Shown here: piece by piece, positions 22,590-34,425 of the stretch | Numbering within the stretch: position 1 is the stretch's first letter | Layout: each line of letters opens with the position of its first letter | Origin: Lederbergia sp. NSJ-179 | GTDB taxonomy: Bacteria; Bacillota; Bacilli; Bacillales; Bacillaceae_C | Assembly: GCF_022867885.1 (NCBI RefSeq) | Contig: NZ_JALIFP010000041.1 | Span: 1-35,984 of the forward strand | Length of the DNA stretch: 35,984 nucleotides | Reading direction: 5' to 3' | Program-made: the position numbers and the translations under genes | The notes under the pieces: generated by a model | The model's input: only the letters and a program-made list of their open reading frames with translations | Database searches by the model: none | What the model was told of the DNA's origin: nothing

Positions 22590-22952
22590 TTGATCACCAA
22601 ACCAGATAAAAACAAAGTGCGCAAAAAGAGACATGCTCGTGTAAGATCAAAATTAAGTGGTACAGAAATGCGTCCTCGTTTAAACGTATATCGTTCCAAT
22701 CAAAACATTTACGCACAATTAATTGATGATGAAAAAGGTGTCACATTGGCTAGTGCATCTACCCTTGATAAAGAGCTCAATTTAAAATCTGCGGGGAATG
22801 TGGAAGGCGCTAAACAAGTAGGGGCACTCATTGCAAAGCGTGCCGCTGATAAAGGATATAAATCCGTTGTATTTGATAGAGGCGGATATTTGTATCATGG
22901 AAGAATTAAAGCACTAGCCGAAGCAGCTCGTGAAAACGGCTTGGAATTTTAA
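22590..22952 (+). CDS. rplR: 50S ribosomal protein L18
   Basis: L18 binds 5S rRNA and attaches it to the 50S subunit. The 120-aa product has a basic N-terminal tail ([19 protein letters not shown]), [16 protein letters not shown], and the conserved [21 protein letters not shown] at the C-terminus. The start is TTG at 22590, 8 bp behind AAAGGAG, and gives the family start MITK. Confidence 0.96.
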   Translation: MITKPDKNKVRKKRHARVRSKLSGTEMRPRLNVYRSNQNIYAQLIDDEKGVTLASASTLDKELNLKSAGNVEGAKQVGALIAKRAADKGYKSVVFDRGGYLYHGRIKALAEAARENGLEF

Positions 22953-22974
22953 TGAAAAAGGAGGGAAACGATAA

Positions 22975-23475
22975 ATGCGTCAATTCGATGCGAACAAACT
23001 TGAACTAGAAGAACGTGTAGTGACTGTTAATCGTGTAGCAAAAGTTGTAAAAGGCGGACGTCGCTTCCGTTTTACTGCTCTTGTTGTTGTTGGAGATAAA
23101 AACGGACATGTCGGCTTTGGTACAGGAAAGGCTCAGGAGGTTCCTGATGCCATTCGCAAGGCAATCGAAGATGCCAAGAAAAGGATGGTTGAAGTACCTT
23201 TAGTTGGTTCTACGATTCCTCATGAAATCATTGGTCGTTATGGTGGCGGACAAATTCTGCTTAAACCTGCGAGTGAAGGTGCAGGAGTTATTGCTGGTGG
23301 ACCTGTTCGTGCGGTACTTGAACTTGCTGGGGTTGCAGATATTACGTCCAAATCATTAGGCTCAAGTACACCAATTAATATGGTACGTGCGACAATTGAA
23401 GGAATTAAAAACTTAAAACGTGCTGAGGACGTTGCGAAATTACGTAATAAAACAGTAGAAGAACTGTTAGGTTAA
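22975..23475 (+). CDS. rpsE: 30S ribosomal protein S5
   Basis: S5 lies at the mRNA entry tunnel and affects decoding fidelity. It is 166 aa. The spectinomycin-related loop [18 protein letters not shown] looks wild type, and the C-terminal domain has [20 protein letters not shown] and [20 protein letters not shown]. The ATG follows AAGGAGGG. Confidence 0.97.
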   Translation: MRQFDANKLELEERVVTVNRVAKVVKGGRRFRFTALVVVGDKNGHVGFGTGKAQEVPDAIRKAIEDAKKRMVEVPLVGSTIPHEIIGRYGGGQILLKPASEGAGVIAGGPVRAVLELAGVADITSKSLGSSTPINMVRATIEGIKNLKRAEDVAKLRNKTVEELLG

Positions 23476-23487
23476 GGGGGGATTATC

Positions 23488-23670
23488 ATGGCAAATAAAT
23501 TGACAATTACCCTTACTCGCAGCCTTATTGGTCGTACAGAAAGCCAACGTGAAACAATTAAGGCCTTAGGACTAAAAAAAGTTAATCAAACAGTAGAACA
23601 CGAGGATAATGATTCGATTCGTGGCATGATTCATAAAGTATCTCATCTTGTTTCTGTTGAAGAACAATAA
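23488..23670 (+). CDS. rpmD: 50S ribosomal protein L30
   Basis: This small 60-aa 50S protein has the family pattern [20 protein letters not shown], then [20 protein letters not shown] and the C-terminal [13 protein letters not shown]. It follows rpsE after 12 bp, with AGGGGGGA as its ribosome-binding site. Confidence 0.95.
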   Translation: MANKLTITLTRSLIGRTESQRETIKALGLKKVNQTVEHEDNDSIRGMIHKVSHLVSVEEQ

Positions 23671-23702
23671 TTTTACTTTTTATAGATAAGGAGGTGCCAA
23701 CT

Positions 23703-24143
23703 ATGAAACTTCATGAGTTGAAATCTGCTGAAGGTTCCCGTAAAACCCGTAACCGTGTTGGTCGTGGCATTGGTTCTGGGAACGGAAAAACTTCGGGTAG
23801 AGGCCAAAAAGGTCAGAATTCCCGTTCAGGCGGTGGTGTTCGTTTGGGATTTGAAGGTGGTCAAACTCCGCTTTTCCAACGATTACCGAAACGAGGATTC
23901 ACTAATATCAACCGTAAAGAGTTTGCCATTGTAAACCTAGATACACTTAATCGTTTTGAGGATGGTACGGAAGTGACTCCGGAACTTCTTATTGAAACGG
24001 GTGTGGTTCGAAACGAAAAGTCGGGTATTAAAATTCTTGCTAAAGGCAACATCGAGAGAAAGCTCACAGTAAAAGCGAATAAATTTTCCTCTGCTGCCAA
24101 AGAGGCAATTGAAGCTGCAGGCGGTAAAACTGAGGTGATCTAA
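23703..24143 (+). CDS. rplO: 50S ribosomal protein L15
   Basis: L15 assembles late and holds 23S rRNA domains together. The product is 146 aa. The Gly- and Arg-rich N-terminal extension (about 15-50: [20 protein letters not shown] and [14 protein letters not shown]) is typical. I chose ATG 23703, 8 bp behind AAGGAGG; the GTG at 23694 overlaps that site. It ends 3 bp before secY, whose ribosome-binding site lies in the last rplO codons. Confidence 0.97.
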   Translation: MKLHELKSAEGSRKTRNRVGRGIGSGNGKTSGRGQKGQNSRSGGGVRLGFEGGQTPLFQRLPKRGFTNINRKEFAIVNLDTLNRFEDGTEVTPELLIETGVVRNEKSGIKILAKGNIERKLTVKANKFSSAAKEAIEAAGGKTEVI

Positions 24144-24146
24144 TTC

Positions 24147-26156
<2,010 letters not shown>

Positions 26157-26157
<1 letters not shown>

Positions 26158-26903
26158 TGATTATTTGCAAAACACCTCGTGAAATGGATATTATGCGAGA
26201 AGCTGGTAAGATTGTTGCACTTACGCATCAAGAACTTAAGAAATTTATTCAGCCAGGGATTACGACGAAAGAATTGGATTCCATAGCTGAGAAGTTTATC
26301 AAGGAACATGATGCTTATCCTTCCTTTAAAGGATATAATGGATTCCCAGGTAGCATTTGTGTCTCTGTTAATGAAGAACTAGTACATGGTATACCCGGAA
26401 AAAGAGTGTTGGAAAAGGGCGATATTATTAGTCTTGATATTGGGGCCAAGTATAATGGCTATCATGGTGATTCAGCCTGGACCTATGCAGTTGGCGAAAT
26501 TGATGATGAAACTCAGAAACTTCTTGATGTTACAGAAAAGTCCTTAATCTTAAGCTTAGATGAGGCACAGCCGGAGGTTCGTCTTTCGAATATTTCCCAT
26601 GCCATTCAAGAATACGTAGAATCAGAAGGTTTTTCCATTGTTCGTGAATACGTTGGACATGGAATTGGCCAAGATTTACATGAGGACCCACAAATTCCTC
26701 ACTACGGGCCACCTAATAAAGGCCCTCGTTTAAGACCCGGAATGGTGTTTTGTGTTGAACCTATGGTAAACGCAGGTACTCGTTACGTCAAAACATTGGC
26801 GGATAACTGGACTGTCGTAACGGTCGATGGAAAGATGTGTACACATTTTGAACATACAATTGCCATTACAGAAACAGGTTATGAGATTTTAACTAAAATT
26901 TAA
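26157..26903 (+). CDS. map: Methionine aminopeptidase, type I
   Basis: This enzyme removes the initiator methionine from nascent proteins. It is 248 aa with the pita-bread fold. All five metal ligands are present: D94, D105, H168, E201 and E232, within [36 protein letters not shown] and [10 protein letters not shown]. It lacks the N-terminal SH3-binding zinc extension of some paralogues. The start overlaps the adk stop (TAATG). Confidence 0.97.
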
Positions 26904-26918
26904 GTGCAGGTGATCTGG

Positions 26919-27254
26919 TTGAATGACTCTGATTCGACACCTCGAATAGGTCAAATCGTACTTATAAACAAGGGTCGAGATGCAGGACAATTCGCGATTA
27001 TCATTAAATTTGTCGATGAGAAATTTGTTCTCATCGCAGATGGGGATCGAAGGAAATTTGATCGTCCCAAAAAGAAGAATATTCAACATCTAACACTTTA
27101 CGACTATGTTTCTTCAGAAGTTCAGGACAGTTTAACAGAAGCGGGTAGAGTTACAAACGGGAAATTGCGATGGGCACTGACCAATTTTGTAGAAGAGATT
27201 CTGGATGTTGTAGAGAAGGGAGACGGATTAGATGGCGAAAGAAGATGTAATTGA
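26919..27254 (+). CDS. ybzG: KOW-domain RNA-binding protein, L14e-like (YbzG)
   Basis: This is a small protein found between map and infA in Bacillaceae, related to eukaryotic and archaeal L14e. The KOW segment is [21 protein letters not shown] (about 9-29), followed by [19 protein letters not shown]. The role in the ribosome is not settled. I chose TTG 26919 behind AGGTGATC because it gives the family start MNDSDS; GTG at 26904 or 26910 in the same frame are alternatives. With 111 aa it overlaps the start of infA by 23 bp, and its last nine residues are read from that overlap. Confidence 0.8.
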   Translation: MNDSDSTPRIGQIVLINKGRDAGQFAIIIKFVDEKFVLIADGDRRKFDRPKKKNIQHLTLYDYVSSEVQDSLTEAGRVTNGKLRWALTNFVEEILDVVEKGDGLDGERRCN

Positions 27255-27450
27255 AGTGGAAGGGACCGTCATTGATACTTTACCGAACGCCATGTTTAAG
27301 GTAGAGTTGGAAAATGGCCATACGGTACTTGCTCATGTATCAGGTAAGATCCGCATGAATTATATTCGTATATTGCCTGGTGATAAAGTAACGGTAGAAC
27401 TTTCTCCATATGATTTGACACGCGGAAGAATCACATACCGTTTTAAATAA
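27232..27450 (+). CDS. infA: Translation initiation factor IF-1
   Basis: IF-1 occupies the A site of the 30S subunit during initiation. The 72-aa OB-fold protein is complete: [20 protein letters not shown], then [20 protein letters not shown] and [18 protein letters not shown]. The ATG is 8 bp behind AAGGGAGA, inside ybzG, so the two genes are likely coupled. Confidence 0.97.
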   Translation: MAKEDVIEVEGTVIDTLPNAMFKVELENGHTVLAHVSGKIRMNYIRILPGDKVTVELSPYDLTRGRITYRFK

Positions 27451-27481
27451 ATCATGCACTCCGAACATAAGGAGGTTTTAA

Positions 27482-27598
<117 letters not shown>

Positions 27599-27618
27599 TA
27601 AGGAGGTGTAAGTAAATA

Positions 27619-27984
27619 ATGGCACGTATTGCTGGTGTAGACATTCCGCGTGAAAAGCGTGTAGTCATCGCTTTAACTTATATTTTTGGAATTGGAAAAA
27701 GCACGGCTGTTAAAATTTTGGCAGAAGCTGGGGTTTCTGAAGATACTCGTGTTCGTGACCTAACGGATGATGAACTAAGTAAAATCCGTGATATCGTGGA
27801 TACATTGAAAGTAGAAGGAGACCTTCGTCGTGAAGTCTCATTGAATGTGAAACGTTTAATGGAAATTGGCTCTTACCGAGGCCTTCGTCACCGTCGTGGT
27901 CTTCCTGTTCGTGGTCAAAATACGAAAAACAATGCTCGTACACGTAAAGGCCCACGTAAAACTGTTGCAGGTAAGAAAAAATAA
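27619..27984 (+). CDS. rpsM: 30S ribosomal protein S13
   Basis: S13 lies at the top of the 30S head and contacts tRNA and the 50S subunit (bridges B1a/b). The 121-aa product has [20 protein letters not shown], the helix-two-turn-helix region, and the basic tail [20 protein letters not shown], then [13 protein letters not shown], that reaches P-site tRNA. The ATG follows AAGGAGGTG. Confidence 0.97.
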   Translation: MARIAGVDIPREKRVVIALTYIFGIGKSTAVKILAEAGVSEDTRVRDLTDDELSKIRDIVDTLKVEGDLRREVSLNVKRLMEIGSYRGLRHRRGLPVRGQNTKNNARTRKGPRKTVAGKKK

Positions 27985-28012
27985 TTGATTGTAAAGGAGG
28001 TAACAGATTAAT

Positions 28013-28408
28013 ATGGCTCGCAAAACAAGAACTAATACTCGTAAACGTCGTGTAAAAAAGCATATAGAAACAGGTATTGCTCACATTCGTTCTACTTTTA
28101 ACAATACAATTGTTACAATTACTGATGCGCAAGGGAATGCTGTTTCTTGGTCGTCGGCTGGAGCACTTGGTTTCAAAGGCTCTCGTAAATCTACTCCATT
28201 TGCTGCACAAATGGCAGCAGAAACAGCCGCGAAAGTTTCGATGGAACATGGTATGAGAACACTTGAAGTGACAGTTAAAGGACCTGGTGCAGGACGTGAA
28301 GCTGCCATTCGTGCATTGCAAGCTGCAGGACTTGAAGTTACAGCGATTAGAGATGTCACCCCTGTTCCACATAACGGATGCCGTCCACCAAAACGCCGTC
28401 GTGTTTGA
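28013..28408 (+). CDS. rpsK: 30S ribosomal protein S11
   Basis: S11 forms part of the 30S platform near the E site. The 131-aa product has [36 protein letters not shown] and the conserved C-terminus [18 protein letters not shown]. The ATG follows AAAGGAGG. A structured 163-bp spacer separates it from rpoA. Confidence 0.97.
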   Translation: MARKTRTNTRKRRVKKHIETGIAHIRSTFNNTIVTITDAQGNAVSWSSAGALGFKGSRKSTPFAAQMAAETAAKVSMEHGMRTLEVTVKGPGAGREAAIRALQAAGLEVTAIRDVTPVPHNGCRPPKRRRV

Positions 28409-28435
28409 TTCTGTATAAATAATGTATTCCTTGGC

Positions 28436-28571
28436 TATAATGGGGTACTATATGAATTTGTGCTTGCTAGAATCAATTCTTCATCCAGTTGTTGCACAAA
28501 CGGGAATGTAACATGGGGAATTTCGAAAATACCTTTCGAAATTTCGACGTTTTGAAGGAGGGTATATTTGA
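28436..28571 (+). other. Structured leader ahead of rpoA, possibly with its own promoter
   Basis: A TATAAT (28436-28441) has no good -35 partner. Two stems follow: TTGTGC (28458-28463) with GCACAA (28494-28499), and a perfect 10-bp repeat AATTTCGAAA/TTTCGAAATT (28519-28528 with 28534-28543, loop ATACC). The second stem ends 11 bp before the rpoA ribosome-binding site GAAGGAGGG and could affect translation or mark a processing site. Confidence 0.5.
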
Positions 28572-29516
28572 ATGATCGAAATGGAAAAGCCGAAAATTGA
28601 AACGATTGAGATCAACCATGATGCCAAATATGGGAAATTTGTTGTAGAACCACTTGAGCGTGGATATGGTACAACTTTGGGTAACTCCTTGCGTCGTATC
28701 CTGCTATCTTCTCTCCCAGGTGCTGCTGTAACGTCTATCCAAATAGAAGGAGTACAACACGAATTTTCTACTATTGAAGGGGTTGTGGAGGATGTGACCT
28801 CTATCATCCTGAATATTAAGAAACTCGCTATGAAAGTCTACTCTGATGAAGAAAAGACATTAGAAATAGATGCTCAAGGTGAGGGTGTTGTGAAGGCCTC
28901 TGATATCCTACATGATAGTGATGTGGAAATTTTGAATCCGGAATTACACATTGCTACACTCGGGAAAAATGCTAACTTCCGTTTGCGCATGTCTGCAAAA
29001 CGCGGACGCGGTTATACACCGGCTGATCAAAATAAGCGTGAAGATTTACCAATCGGTGTGATTCCGATAGATTCAATTTTCACTCCAGTTTTACGAGTGA
29101 ATTATCAAGTTGAAAATACTCGTGTTGGTCAAATGGCAAACTATGATAAATTAACTTTGGACGTATGGACAGATGGAAGTATCGGTCCAAAGGAATCTAT
29201 TTCTTTAGGCGCAAAGATTTTAATGGAGCATTTAAATATCTTTGTGAATCTAACGGATGAAGCTCAAAACGCAGAAATTATGGTTGAAAAAGAAGAAGAC
29301 CAAAAAGAAAAGGTCTTAGAGATGACAATTGAAGAGTTGGATCTTTCGGTTCGTTCTTATAACTGCTTAAAGCGGGCTGGAATTAATACTGTTCAAGAAT
29401 TATCCAATAAGTCTGAAGAGGATATGATGAAGGTTCGAAACCTAGGAAGAAAATCCTTGGAAGAGGTAAAAGCAAAATTGGAAGATTTAGGGCTTGGCCT
29501 ACGCAAAGATGATTGA
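28572..29516 (+). CDS. rpoA: DNA-directed RNA polymerase subunit alpha
   Basis: The alpha dimer is the scaffold for polymerase assembly. The N-terminal domain (about 1-230) has [34 protein letters not shown] and [10 protein letters not shown]. The C-terminal domain (about 245-314), which binds UP elements and activators, has [18 protein letters not shown] and [15 protein letters not shown]. It is 314 aa, the same as B. subtilis. The ATG at 28572 follows GAAGGAGGG; a second in-frame ATG four codons in is less likely. Confidence 0.98.
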   Translation: MIEMEKPKIETIEINHDAKYGKFVVEPLERGYGTTLGNSLRRILLSSLPGAAVTSIQIEGVQHEFSTIEGVVEDVTSIILNIKKLAMKVYSDEEKTLEIDAQGEGVVKASDILHDSDVEILNPELHIATLGKNANFRLRMSAKRGRGYTPADQNKREDLPIGVIPIDSIFTPVLRVNYQVENTRVGQMANYDKLTLDVWTDGSIGPKESISLGAKILMEHLNIFVNLTDEAQNAEIMVEKEEDQKEKVLEMTIEELDLSVRSYNCLKRAGINTVQELSNKSEEDMMKVRNLGRKSLEEVKAKLEDLGLGLRKDD

Positions 29517-29580
29517 TCGAACGTAAGCCTTTTTGCGGCTAAACCTTTACAAACATGATTCGACAAAGGAGGGAAACGAG

Positions 29581-29943
29581 ATGGCTTATAGAAAATTAGG
29601 ACGAACAAGCTCACAACGTAAAGCAATGCTTCGTGATTTAACAACGGATTTAATTATTAGCGAACGTGTAGAAACAACAGAAGCACGGGCAAAAGAACTT
29701 CGCTCCGTTGCGGAAAAAATGATTACACTTGGCAAACGCGGCGATTTACATGCACGCAGACAAGCTGCATCATTTGTCCGCCATGAAGTTGCGGATGCGG
29801 AAACGAAGCAGGATGCTGTGCAAAAACTATTTGCAGACATTGCACCTCGTTATGCTGATCGACAAGGTGGTTATACACGCATTATGAAATTAGGACCACG
29901 TCGTGGCGATGGGGCTCCAATGGTTGTGATTGAATTAGTATAG
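29581..29943 (+). CDS. rplQ: 50S ribosomal protein L17
   Basis: L17 lies at the base of the 50S subunit near the tunnel exit. The 120-aa product is the short Bacillus form: [20 protein letters not shown] and [22 protein letters not shown] 29581 lies behind AAAGGAGGG; an ATG 16 codons upstream has no ribosome-binding site. This is the last gene of the alpha block, closed by a terminator. Confidence 0.97.
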   Translation: MAYRKLGRTSSQRKAMLRDLTTDLIISERVETTEARAKELRSVAEKMITLGKRGDLHARRQAASFVRHEVADAETKQDAVQKLFADIAPRYADRQGGYTRIMKLGPRRGDGAPMVVIELV

Positions 29944-29944
29944 T

Positions 29945-29990
29945 AAAAGGGGGAGACCGTTCGATCCTGTATTGGCTCTCCCTTTTTTTA
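29945..29990 (+). terminator. Terminator after rplQ
   Basis: An A-and-G-rich arm (AAAAGGGGGAGACC) pairs with GGCTCTCCCTTTTTT across a loop of 15 nt, with one bulge and two G-U pairs, and ends in a run of seven T. It closes the S10-spc-alpha unit. Confidence 0.8.
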
Positions 29991-30336
29991 GGATTGTATT
30001 GTTGCTATGTTGCCCTGACTTCAAAATGTTTATACGTTTATCAGGCTGGGTTCATAGCAAAAACGGAATGGTACGTCATATCTGTTTTTATTTTACAAAG
30101 CTAAAAAGGAGCGTTACGATAGGCAGAGGCTATTGCCTGTGACCTGTCTAGCTCATGCGCCTCCTCCCTTTTATCCATAATTGTGATGGAGATAAAGATC
30201 CTGTTTCCTGGAGTGAGGTGCAGGCTTTTTTTCTATTTCCAGACTTTATAAAATGAAAAGGCCACTAGCTTTTAGATAAAATCTCAATGCCGTTTCTTTA
30301 ACTTTAGGATGTGCTTGAGTTGAGAGGAGTCATAGA
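29991..30336. other. rplQ-ecfA1 spacer with repeat-like element
   Basis: There is no gene in this stretch. Between 30102 and 30172 lie a hairpin AGGCA/TGCCT (30121-30125 with 30134-30138), flanking AAAAAGGAG and CTCC-CTTTT arms, and the 9-mer GTCTAGCTC (30146-30154), which recurs inverted in the insert between rplM and rpsI. A weak stem CCTG/CAGG (30200-30224) followed by seven T may be a second terminator. I could not place the ecfA1 promoter; candidate A/T-rich -10 boxes lie near 30246-30270. Confidence 0.5.
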
Positions 30337-31185
30337 ATGGTGGGAGAGAGAGAACCGGTGATCTCGATTCAAAATATTTCTTTTCGATATGAGGACCAAA
30401 AAGAATACGCACTAAAAGATGTTACCTTCTCGATTGCAAAGGGGGAATGGCTTGCGATTGTGGGCCATAATGGATCGGGTAAATCGACGCTTGCTAAAAT
30501 TCTAAATGGTCTGCAATTTCCTGAAAAGGGAAAGGTACTTGTCGGTAAATGCCAGTTAAGCGATGAAACCATTTGGGATATCCGGAAACAAGTGGGAATG
30601 GTGTTTCAAAATCCTGATAATCAATTTGTTGGTTCAACTGTTCAAGATGATGTGGCTTTTGGCCTAGAAAATAACGGAGTTCCGTTTGTAGAGATGAAGG
30701 AACGAGTTCAAAATGCGTTGGAACGTGTTTCGATGGAGACATTTCTTGACCAAGAGCCACATCATCTATCAGGCGGTCAAAAGCAGAGAGTGGCGATTGC
30801 TGGAGTCATTGCGTTGCGTCCGCAGGTGATTATATTGGATGAAGCGACCTCTATGCTTGATCCACTAGGCCGTGAAGAAGTGTTAAAGACCATTCGCCAT
30901 TTAAAAGAGGAACAGGATTTAACTGTTATTTCGATTACACATGATTTAGAAGAAGCGGTAAAAGCGGACCGGATCATTGTTATGAATAAAGGTGAAGTGT
31001 ATAAAGAAGGTCGTCCGGATGATATTTTTCAATTAGATGAGGAATTAATAAAGTTGGGCTTGGATATGCCTTTTTCAATTAAAATGGCAAACTCTTTGCG
31101 TCAAAGGGGTTTTACATTGCCTCATAAATATTTGACAGATGCGGAGTTGGTGGAGGAATTATGGACATTACACTTCGAGATGTAG
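30337..31185 (+). CDS. ecfA1: Energy-coupling factor transporter ATPase EcfA1
   Basis: This is one of the two ATPases that power ECF-type vitamin and micronutrient uptake through interchangeable S components. The 282-aa ABC protein has Walker [10 protein letters not shown] (43-51), signature LSGGQ (144-148), Walker B ending in D168-E169, and the switch histidine H202. The ECF-specific C-terminal domain (about 240-282) pairs the ATPases. ATG 30337 lies behind GAGAGGAG. The end overlaps ecfA2 by 25 bp. The gene order matches B. subtilis ybxA-ybaE-ybaF. Substrates depend on S proteins encoded elsewhere. Confidence 0.95.
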   Translation: MVGEREPVISIQNISFRYEDQKEYALKDVTFSIAKGEWLAIVGHNGSGKSTLAKILNGLQFPEKGKVLVGKCQLSDETIWDIRKQVGMVFQNPDNQFVGSTVQDDVAFGLENNGVPFVEMKERVQNALERVSMETFLDQEPHHLSGGQKQRVAIAGVIALRPQVIILDEATSMLDPLGREEVLKTIRHLKEEQDLTVISITHDLEEAVKADRIIVMNKGEVYKEGRPDDIFQLDEELIKLGLDMPFSIKMANSLRQRGFTLPHKYLTDAELVEELWTLHFEM

Positions 31186-32030
31186 AGTACAGATATCAAA
31201 TCAACACTCCGTTTGAACGACTTGCTATTCAAGATGTGAACCTATCCATTCCCCAAGGTATTTTCATTGCGATCATCGGGCATACGGGATCAGGTAAGTC
31301 TACTATTCTACAACATCTCAATGCGCTGATTCAACCAACGAAGGGACAAGTGATGATTGGTGACCGTGTGATTGACGCTGAGAAGAAGGAAAAGGATTTA
31401 AAGTCGATTAGACAAAAAGTAGGGATTGTTTTTCAGTTTCCTGAACATCAATTATTTGAAGAAACCGTAGAAAAGGATATTTGCTTTGGTCCAATGAATT
31501 TTGGCATTTCCGAACAGGAGGCGCAAGCAAGGGCCAAAACCTTAATTAAGGAAGTAGGGTTATCAGAGGATATTTTACAAAAGTCTCCTTTTGAACTATC
31601 CGGGGGCCAAATGCGCCGTGTTGCGATTGCCGGTGTTCTGGCAATGGAGCCTGAGGTTTTGGTGCTGGATGAGCCTACAGCAGGATTGGACCCAAGAGGA
31701 AGAACAGAAATTATGGAGATGTTTTATCAACTGCATAAAGAGAAGGATTTGTCGACCATTCTCGTCACTCACAGTATGGAAGATGCCTCCAAGTTTGCGG
31801 ATGAAATTGTCATTATGAATCATGGCAAAGTAGAACAAGTGGCTGATCCAAGGACAACATTCTCTGATCCAGAAGCATTATTGGAATTGGGGTTAGATGT
31901 ACCAGAGGTTGTGAAATTTCAATATTTGTTTGAACAAAGAGCAGGGCAAAAGCTAGATAAAACATGCTTGACCATCGAGGAGCTAACCGAGGCTTTGAAA
32001 GAATATCAGAAACGTGGTGCTTCCTCATGA
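31161..32030 (+). CDS. ecfA2: Energy-coupling factor transporter ATPase EcfA2
   Basis: This is the partner ATPase of EcfA1. The 289-aa product has Walker [10 protein letters not shown] (40-48), signature LSGGQ (146-150), Walker B ending in D170-E171, followed by PTAGLD, and H204. Both ATPases keep intact catalytic residues, so both sites can hydrolyse ATP. The ATG lies inside the last codons of ecfA1, behind GGTGGAGG, and its TGA overlaps the ecfT start. Confidence 0.95.
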   Translation: MDITLRDVEYRYQINTPFERLAIQDVNLSIPQGIFIAIIGHTGSGKSTILQHLNALIQPTKGQVMIGDRVIDAEKKEKDLKSIRQKVGIVFQFPEHQLFEETVEKDICFGPMNFGISEQEAQARAKTLIKEVGLSEDILQKSPFELSGGQMRRVAIAGVLAMEPEVLVLDEPTAGLDPRGRTEIMEMFYQLHKEKDLSTILVTHSMEDASKFADEIVIMNHGKVEQVADPRTTFSDPEALLELGLDVPEVVKFQYLFEQRAGQKLDKTCLTIEELTEALKEYQKRGASS

Positions 32031-32824
32031 TGGAAAAAATGATATTTGGTCGATATATTCCGGGAACATCCCTACTTCATCGTCTTGATCCGCGGGCAAA
32101 GTTATTATTTGTTTTTGGCTTTATCTGTATTATTTTTCTTGCCAATAATGTTGCAACATATGGATTGATCCTGCTATTGGTCCTTGCGATTCTTTTTTTA
32201 GCTCAGATTAATCTTACATTTTTATTTAATGGTCTAAAGATGATCTTATTCCTAATCTTGTTCACCTTCTTCTTACAGCTTTTTTTCAATAAAGAAGGAG
32301 ATGTTCTGTTTTCAATGGGGTTTATTAAGATTTATGAGGAAGGACTTAGGCAGGGAATCTTTATATCTTTACGTTTCTTCTTACTAGTTTTAATCACATC
32401 GTTATTGACTTTGACGACAACACCGATTAGTTTGACAGATGGGCTTGAAAGTCTATTACATCCGTTGAAGAAGATTCGTTTCCCAGTTCATGAGCTTGCC
32501 TTAATGATGTCGATTTCGCTTCGTTTTATTCCCACTTTGATGGATGAAACAGATAAAATTATGAAAGCGCAAATGGCAAGGGGAGTCGACTTTTCTAGCG
32601 GGTCATTGCAACAAAGAATTCGAGCCTTTATTCCATTGCTGGTTCCCCTGTTCGTGAGTGCGTTTAAACGAGCGGAGGAATTAGCGACAGCGATGGAAGC
32701 TAGGGGTTATCGCGGGGGAGAAGGCCGCACAAAATACCGGGTTTTAAAGTGGCATGTAAGAGACACATTGGCAGAGATTGTTTTGATTTTATTAACAGTG
32801 GCATTGATCTTATTAAGGTCGTGA
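32027..32824 (+). CDS. ecfT: Energy-coupling factor transmembrane protein EcfT
   Basis: EcfT is the membrane subunit that joins the EcfA1-EcfA2 pair to S components. The 265-aa product matches the B. subtilis length and has about five hydrophobic helices in the first half and at the C-terminus. The two coupling-helix motifs are A184-R185-G186 (AQMARGVDF) and A225-R226-G227 (AMEARGYRGG). It starts at ATG 32027 (ATGATG), sharing ATGA with ecfA2; ATG 32030 is also possible. truA follows after 6 bp. Confidence 0.94.
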   Translation: MMEKMIFGRYIPGTSLLHRLDPRAKLLFVFGFICIIFLANNVATYGLILLLVLAILFLAQINLTFLFNGLKMILFLILFTFFLQLFFNKEGDVLFSMGFIKIYEEGLRQGIFISLRFFLLVLITSLLTLTTTPISLTDGLESLLHPLKKIRFPVHELALMMSISLRFIPTLMDETDKIMKAQMARGVDFSSGSLQQRIRAFIPLLVPLFVSAFKRAEELATAMEARGYRGGEGRTKYRVLKWHVRDTLAEIVLILLTVALILLRS

Positions 32825-32830
32825 TCTAGA

Positions 32831-33583
32831 ATGGACGAGATACAACGCTATAAAGCAACGATTTCATATAATGGTTCTGCCTTCTCTGGATTTCAAATTC
32901 AACCAAATGGGCGTACGATTCAGGCGGAATTGGAAAAGGTATTAGCGAAGATGCACAAGGGGCAAAGGGTCAAGATAGTTGGATCTGGCCGGACAGATGC
33001 AGGCGTTCATGCTAGGGGGCAGGTGATTCACTTTGATTCTCCCTTACAGATCCCGATAGAAAGCTGGCAAAAGGGACTAAATGCCTTATTAACAGATGAT
33101 CTTGTGATAACAGAGTTGGAGAAAGTCGATCCTAATTTCCATGCTCGCTTTGATGCAAAGGGGAAAACATACAGATATAAAGTGTACACCCAAAAGACGA
33201 GGGATCCTTTTCGACACTATTTTGCAACTCATTATCCGTTCTCTTTGGACTTGCAACAAATCCAAACGGCAGCCAAGCATTTGATAGGAACCTATGATTT
33301 TACAAGTTTCTGTTCCGCAAAAACAGAAATGACGAATAAGGTAAGGGAGATTACGGAGATTACTTTGGAGAAGTCTGGTGATGAGGTGATCTTTACGATT
33401 ACAGGAAATGGCTTTTTGCATAATATGGTGAGAATCATTGTTGGGACATTATTAGAAGTTGGCTCTGGGAAGAGAAAGGCCTCTGAGATGCTTCAAATCC
33501 TAGAAGGCTGTGACCGGCGACTGGCAGGAAAAACAGCCCCACCACAAGGTTTATACCTTTGGAAAGTGGATTATGATGGATAG
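32831..33583 (+). CDS. truA: tRNA pseudouridine(38-40) synthase TruA
   Basis: TruA converts uridine to pseudouridine at positions 38, 39 and 40 of the tRNA anticodon arm. The 250-aa product has the catalytic aspartate D56 in GSGRTDAGVHARGQ, the KTYRYKVYTQ strand, and GNGFLHNMVRIIVGTLLEVG near the C-terminus. It is the last gene of the ecf unit, as in B. subtilis. No terminator stands out behind it. Confidence 0.96.
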   Translation: MDEIQRYKATISYNGSAFSGFQIQPNGRTIQAELEKVLAKMHKGQRVKIVGSGRTDAGVHARGQVIHFDSPLQIPIESWQKGLNALLTDDLVITELEKVDPNFHARFDAKGKTYRYKVYTQKTRDPFRHYFATHYPFSLDLQQIQTAAKHLIGTYDFTSFCSAKTEMTNKVREITEITLEKSGDEVIFTITGNGFLHNMVRIIVGTLLEVGSGKRKASEMLQILEGCDRRLAGKTAPPQGLYLWKVDYDG

Positions 33584-33649
33584 ACGGGAATGTTTTCTGT
33601 TAACGTGGCAGATATCTTAACAACTTAACCAGGTGTATTCATTTTTTTC

Positions 33650-33678
33650 TTGACTTTACATGTCAAAAACGGTAAGAT
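33650..33678 (+). promoter_or_regulatory. Promoter for rplM-rpsI
   Basis: TTGACT (33650-33655) and TAAGAT (33673-33678) are 17 bp apart, directly ahead of the L13 leader. Confidence 0.7.
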
Positions 33679-33684
33679 ATCCTA

Positions 33685-33768
33685 TGGTATTGTTTTAATT
33701 CCATGATAAGCCCCGGAAACTTATTATGATGAAATAAATACGAATTTGCAATTTTTTATTTTAGGAGG
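33685..33768 (+). ncRNA. L13 leader RNA
   Basis: The stretch around CCATGATAAGCCCCGGAAAC (33701-33720) matches the conserved part of the Firmicutes L13 leader, which is thought to let L13 control rplM-rpsI. CATGATAAG (33702-33710) pairs with CTTATTATG (33720-33728), one pair being G-U, around the loop CCCCGGAAA. The edges are approximate. Confidence 0.7.
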
Positions 33769-33775
33769 GTAATGA

Positions 33776-34213
33776 ATGCGTACTACCTATATGGCTAAAG
33801 CCAGCGAGATCGAACGTAAATGGTACGTGATTGACGCCGAAGGAAAAACACTAGGTCGTCTTGCTACTGAAGTTGCGTCCATCTTGCGCGGTAAGCATAA
33901 ACCAACATTCACACCGCATGTAGATACAGGTGACCATGTGATTTTAATTAATGCTGAAAAAATCGAACTAACAGGTAAAAAACTAACGGACAAAATCTAT
34001 TACCGCCATTCAGGATATGCTGGTGGAATTAAATCAAGAACAGCATTGGAAATGCGTACAAAATATCCAGAGAAAATGTTAGAGCTTGCGATCAAAGGCA
34101 TGCTTCCAAAAGGTACTCTTGGACGTCAAATCTTCAAAAAACTACATGTGTATGCTGGAGCTGAGCATCCACATCAAGCACAACAACCGCAAACTTACGA
34201 GCTTCGCGGTTAA
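33776..34213 (+). CDS. rplM: 50S ribosomal protein L13
   Basis: L13 is an early 50S assembly protein. The 145-aa product has the B. subtilis-like start [20 protein letters not shown], then [18 protein letters not shown] and [21 protein letters not shown] 33776 follows AGGAGGG; an ATG at 33772 is out of frame. rplM and rpsI usually lie almost side by side, but here 258 bp separate them. Confidence 0.97.
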   Translation: MRTTYMAKASEIERKWYVIDAEGKTLGRLATEVASILRGKHKPTFTPHVDTGDHVILINAEKIELTGKKLTDKIYYRHSGYAGGIKSRTALEMRTKYPEKMLELAIKGMLPKGTLGRQIFKKLHVYAGAEHPHQAQQPQTYELRG

Positions 34214-34215
34214 GA

Positions 34216-34425
34216 AAAGCGTAGGCGTCCGTTTAGCGACGTACAAATTCGAAGGATGAACAGCTAAAGTCGCGCCGTCCTGGCGCAACGCTGTTCTGAC
34301 CAACATCCTGTTGGCCTGAGATAAAGGAAACACGATGAGTCCTAAAAAGGACGAATCGATGTTGACTTATCGTAGGAAGAAACCGTAAATTTGCTAGTCG
34401 CTGGACGCCGGAGCTAGACCTCGGG
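34216..34425. repeat. Structured repeat-like insert between rplM and rpsI
   Basis: The spacer is far longer than expected for this gene pair. Its ends are roughly inverted: GGCGTCC-gttT-AGCGAC (34224-34240) against the complement of GTCGCTGGACGCC (34397-34409). Inside lie nested perfect stems: GAACAGC/GCTGTTC (34258-34264 with 34290-34296) around GCGCC/GGCGC (34272-34276 with 34282-34286); CCAACA/TGTTGG (34300-34305 with 34309-34314); and GTCCT/AGGAC (34339-34343 with 34348-34352). The right end (GGAGCTAGAC) resembles an intergenic repeat I recall from many Bacillus and Geobacillus genomes. There is no open frame and no transposase. Confidence 0.55.

Noticed and set aside
27710-28372. A 220-codon open frame on the minus strand opposite rpsM and rpsK
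   Set aside because: It mirrors two strongly conserved ribosomal genes, is rich in Cys and Ser from reverse reading of basic codons, and has no ribosome-binding site or known domain.
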